NCBI RefSeq assembly: GCF_035503745.1
Contig: NZ_DATJTC010000021.1
Span: 1 to 64,000 of the forward strand
Direction: 5' to 3'
DNA from: Dyella_B sp035503745
GTDB taxonomy: Bacteria > Pseudomonadota > Gammaproteobacteria > Xanthomonadales > Rhodanobacteraceae
DNA: 64,000 nt
The notes under the pieces are model-generated. The model saw nothing but the letters and a program-made list of their open reading frames with translations, was not told the origin of the DNA and did not search any database. Shown one piece after another: positions 61,941 through 64,000 of the stretch (within the stretch, counting starts at the first letter, position 1; each line of letters opens with the position of its first letter). A program made the translations under genes and the position numbers.

Positions 61941-62501
61941 ATGGAGCGTGCCACGGTGTATTCGGAAGAGGCTCGATTAAAGGCACTGTTCGTTAGCAGC
62001 CTGGATGGCGACGCCGTCAGCTACCGGCTCTTTTTAAGCGATCTGACACGCTACTTGCGCGGTTACCTGCGCAAGCGCATCCCCAAGATGCGCGAAGACA
62101 TCGAAGACTTGATTCAGGAAACGTTGCTGGCTGTGCATCACGCGCGGCACACCTATCGACCTGAGGAGCCTTTGACCGCGTGGATCCATGCGATCGCGCG
62201 CTACAAATTGATGGATTTCTTTCGCGCACGCGCGCGGCGCGATTCACTGAATGATCCGATCGACGATCACCAAGAAATTTTTTCATCGCCGGACGATGAA
62301 CCCCAAGACGCGCGCCGGGATATACGCACATTGCTGGACTACCTGCCCGACAAACAGCGCCTATCTATCCTCCATGTTAAACTGCAAGGCATGTCCATCG
62401 CTGAAACTGCCACGCTTTTGGGACTGTCGGAATCGGCCGTAAAAGTAAACGTGCATCGCGGTATCAAAGCACTTGCCGCACGGATGCGGGAGGCGCCATG
62501 A
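61941..62501 (+). CDS. ECF-type RNA polymerase sigma factor
   Basis: A 186-residue sigma factor. Region 2 covers about residues 22-95 (FLSDLTRYLRGYLRKRIP, DIEDLIQETLLAVHHARHTYRPEEPLTAWIHAIARYKLMDFFRAR) and region 4 about 130-182 (LPDKQRLSILHVKLQGMSIAETATLLGLSESAVKVNVHRGIKALA). It directs polymerase to stress-response promoters. Its stop overlaps the next gene by four bases (ATGA), and that partner is an NrsF-type membrane protein, typical of groups regulated by chromate, heavy metal or oxidative signals. The ATG at 61941 has no clear ribosome-binding site. Confidence 0.92.
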   Translation: MERATVYSEEARLKALFVSSLDGDAVSYRLFLSDLTRYLRGYLRKRIPKMREDIEDLIQETLLAVHHARHTYRPEEPLTAWIHAIARYKLMDFFRARARRDSLNDPIDDHQEIFSSPDDEPQDARRDIRTLLDYLPDKQRLSILHVKLQGMSIAETATLLGLSESAVKVNVHRGIKALAARMREAP

Positions 62502-63139
62502 GGACCGAAGACCTCGTCGAGCTGCTTTCCACGGAAATGGGGCCAGTCAAGAAGAACACGCCACCGCTGCTCGTAAGCGGTGCGCTGCTGGTCGCGCTGG
62601 CCGGGGCGTTCGTGTTGATGCTAACCGTTTTCGGCATGCGCCCCGATCTGGCAAGCGCTATCAAAACCCCCATTTTTTGGGAGAAGCTTGCCTTTCCATT
62701 GAGCCTGAGCGTGGGCGCGTTACTTGCCACCAGCCGGCTGGGTCGTCCTGGGGGCACCATCGGCGTGGGCTGGGCTTTCCTGATCCTGCCCGTGTTGTGC
62801 GTATGGATTGCCGGTATCGTGGTCGTATCCGGCGCGGCGCCCGCGGATAGGGCTCTGGCGTTGTTGGGGCATTCCTGGCGGTCGTGCCCTTTCAATATTT
62901 TGCTGCTATCCATCCCCGGCTTCATCGCCATCTTTTACGCCATGACAAAACTTGCGCCGACGCATCTGCGCTGGGCAGGCGCTGCGTCAGGCATGCTCGC
63001 CGGAACCGTGGCCACCGTGGCGTACTGCTTTCACTGCCCCGAAATGAGTCCGGCTTTCTGGAGCATCTGGTACGTCCTTGGCATGGTGCTGGTCTCTGCC
63101 ATCGGCGCATTGCTGGGACGCCGGCTGCTGCGCTGGTAG
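62498..63139 (+). CDS. NrsF/DUF1109-type membrane anti-sigma factor
   Basis: A 213-residue inner membrane protein with six helices. The N-terminal 24 residues (MRTEDLVELLSTEMGPVKK) are cytosolic and likely bind the sigma factor. Helices lie at about 24-48, 62-80, 88-110, 130-148, 158-175 and 185-207. A CFHCPEMSP segment with a CxxC pair faces the periplasm between the last two helices, a position suited to sensing oxidants or metals. It should hold the ECF factor inactive until a signal arrives. Family assignment is by layout and context with the coupled sigma gene. Confidence 0.87.
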   Translation: MRTEDLVELLSTEMGPVKKNTPPLLVSGALLVALAGAFVLMLTVFGMRPDLASAIKTPIFWEKLAFPLSLSVGALLATSRLGRPGGTIGVGWAFLILPVLCVWIAGIVVVSGAAPADRALALLGHSWRSCPFNILLLSIPGFIAIFYAMTKLAPTHLRWAGAASGMLAGTVATVAYCFHCPEMSPAFWSIWYVLGMVLVSAIGALLGRRLLRW

Positions 63140-63217
63140 CGGGGCCGCTGTTCTGCCACAGCCGCCGACCCAATCTCCATCGCTCGGGCTGCTAATTCCA
63201 TCGCATGGCCCGCTAGG

Positions 63218-63258
63218 CTGTTCACACTATTGGCGTAGCCCGCCAATAGTGTGAACAG
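63218..63258. repeat. 18-bp perfect inverted repeat
   Basis: CTGTTCACACTATTGGCG at 63218-63235 is matched base for base by its reverse complement at 63241-63258, with a 5-base loop. Outer bases CCTAG/CTAGG pair further after a short bulge. It lies between the NrsF stop and the chemoreceptor stop, which converge. No T tail follows on either strand, though a bidirectional terminator is the simplest role. Confidence 0.8.
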
Positions 63259-63261
63259 GCC

Positions 63262-64000
63262 CTAGGCCACGCGCGCTGACCATTCGATCAAGGCGGCGCC
63301 GGAATCCGGGCTATCGTGAATCTGAAAGACGCTTACCGCGTCAACCAGTCGGCCCGCGTCCCCTTCCAGCGCCCCCGCGGCGTCGGCCGTGCGTTGAACG
63401 AGCGAAGCATTCTGTTGGGTTGCCTTATCCAGATCGGCCACGACATGACTTACATGCGCAATCGCGCCGGACTGTTCGGATGTGGCCGCCGCAACACGCT
63501 TCATCGTCGCGCTGACCCGCTCGACGGAGCTGACGATCTGGTTCATGGCCGTGTTCGCCTCCAAAGCCTGGCGCGCACCCGACTGTACCGACTCGCTCGA
63601 GGCTTCGATCAGCGTCTTAATTTCCTTGGCCGACTGCGCACTGCGCAACGCCAAAGAGCGTACCTCGCTGGCGACGACTGAAAAACCTTTACCGTGCTCG
63701 CCGGCACGCGCGGCCTCGACAGCGGCATTGAGCGCCAAGATATTCGTCTGGAAGGCGATGCCTTCGATAAGGCCTACGATTTCGGCAATGCGGCTGGCGT
63801 TCTCCGACACCGCATCCATCGTCGATGCGACTTGAGATACTTTTTCACTGCCCAATACCGCCTCGGCACGCGCCTCACTTGCCAAGGTGTCGGCTTGAAG
63901 GGTATTGGAAGCATTTTGACGCACCGCCTCGGCCAACTGCCCCAGCGTTACAGAAGCTTGTTGCAGCGATGTTGCCTGGCGTCGTGTCTGACCGGACAGT
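63262..64000 (-). CDS. Methyl-accepting chemotaxis protein, C-terminal signalling part
   Basis: Partial gene that continues past the right edge; only 245 codons are seen, read from base 63999 downward. It is the cytoplasmic four-helix-bundle signalling domain of a chemoreceptor. The highly conserved hairpin tip is present: IAEIVGLIEGIAFQTNILALNAAVEAARAGEHGKGFSVVASEVRSLALRSAQSAKEIKTLIE. Upstream residues LSGQTRRQATSLQQASVTLGQLAEAVRQNASN form the N-terminal helix of the bundle. No NWETF-like CheR pentapeptide is at the C-terminus, which ends IEWSARVA. It couples to CheW/CheA; its sensor domain lies outside the window. Confidence 0.93.
   Translation of the reverse strand, partial: LSGQTRRQATSLQQASVTLGQLAEAVRQNASNTLQADTLASEARAEAVLGSEKVSQVASTMDAVSENASRIAEIVGLIEGIAFQTNILALNAAVEAARAGEHGKGFSVVASEVRSLALRSAQSAKEIKTLIEASSESVQSGARQALEANTAMNQIVSSVERVSATMKRVAAATSEQSGAIAHVSHVVADLDKATQQNASLVQRTADAAGALEGDAGRLVDAVSVFQIHDSPDSGAALIEWSARVA

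Overview
This window looks like chromosomal DNA from a GC-rich gammaproteobacterium of the Xanthomonadales, most likely a Rhodanobacteraceae member such as Dyella, Luteibacter or Frateuria. That placement is an inference from base composition, gene density and the families present: ECF sigma factor with an NrsF-type membrane partner, Fur-controlled TonB receptor with PepSY protein, EmrAB/NodT efflux, many GGDEF/EAL proteins, and a type VI secretion spike cassette. No rRNA, tRNA, CRISPR array, complete insertion sequence or prophage was seen.

Layout. 1-5005 is the end of a T6SS cassette: VgrG C-terminus, DUF4123 adaptor, a VasX-like membrane-active effector, and a membrane protein of DUF6708 type that is the best immunity candidate. 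5169-8632 holds an unknown gene, an ArsR-SRPBCC pair with two palindromic operator candidates, and a TPR membrane protein. 8679-13106 is a Fur-boxed iron/siderophore uptake operon (two small membrane proteins, PepSY protein, TonB receptor). 13265-22114 is a run of mostly reverse-strand genes: small membrane proteins, a PHB-depolymerase-like esterase with a possible coupled leader ORF, a desaturase, a TonB-C/membrane fusion, a DUF1080 hydrolase, PspC and an EamA exporter. 22197-38657 is rich in signalling: a PAS/GAF/degenerate-GGDEF/EAL protein, a GAF-GAF-GGDEF-EAL protein, a membrane GGDEF protein and a LytS/LytR pair, together with an aldo/keto reductase, a serine hydrolase, a GNAT enzyme and a cytochrome c-sugar dehydrogenase fusion. 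38801-50686 is mixed metabolism and stress (Cdh, GlxA-type regulator, HD hydrolase, Dps, HAD phosphatase, acyltransferase, second aldo/keto reductase) plus several small unknown genes, one visibly frameshifted. 50903-57145 has a second acyltransferase and a divergent TetR / EmrA-EmrB-NodT efflux operon. 57339-63139 has an AT-richer orphan gene beside a decayed small gene, a LysR/CMD-family divergent pair, a TetR regulator and an ECF/NrsF pair. The window closes inside a chemoreceptor gene on the reverse strand.

The most unusual signals are the T6SS effector/immunity cassette, the AT-rich lysine-rich orphan at 58010-58861 with a decayed neighbour, the one-base frameshift at 48055-48287, an 18-bp perfect inverted repeat at 63218-63258, tandem hairpins at 20588-20637, and two short ORFs that end on the start codon of the next gene (before the esterase and before dps). 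All family names come from reading the translated sequence; no database search was run.
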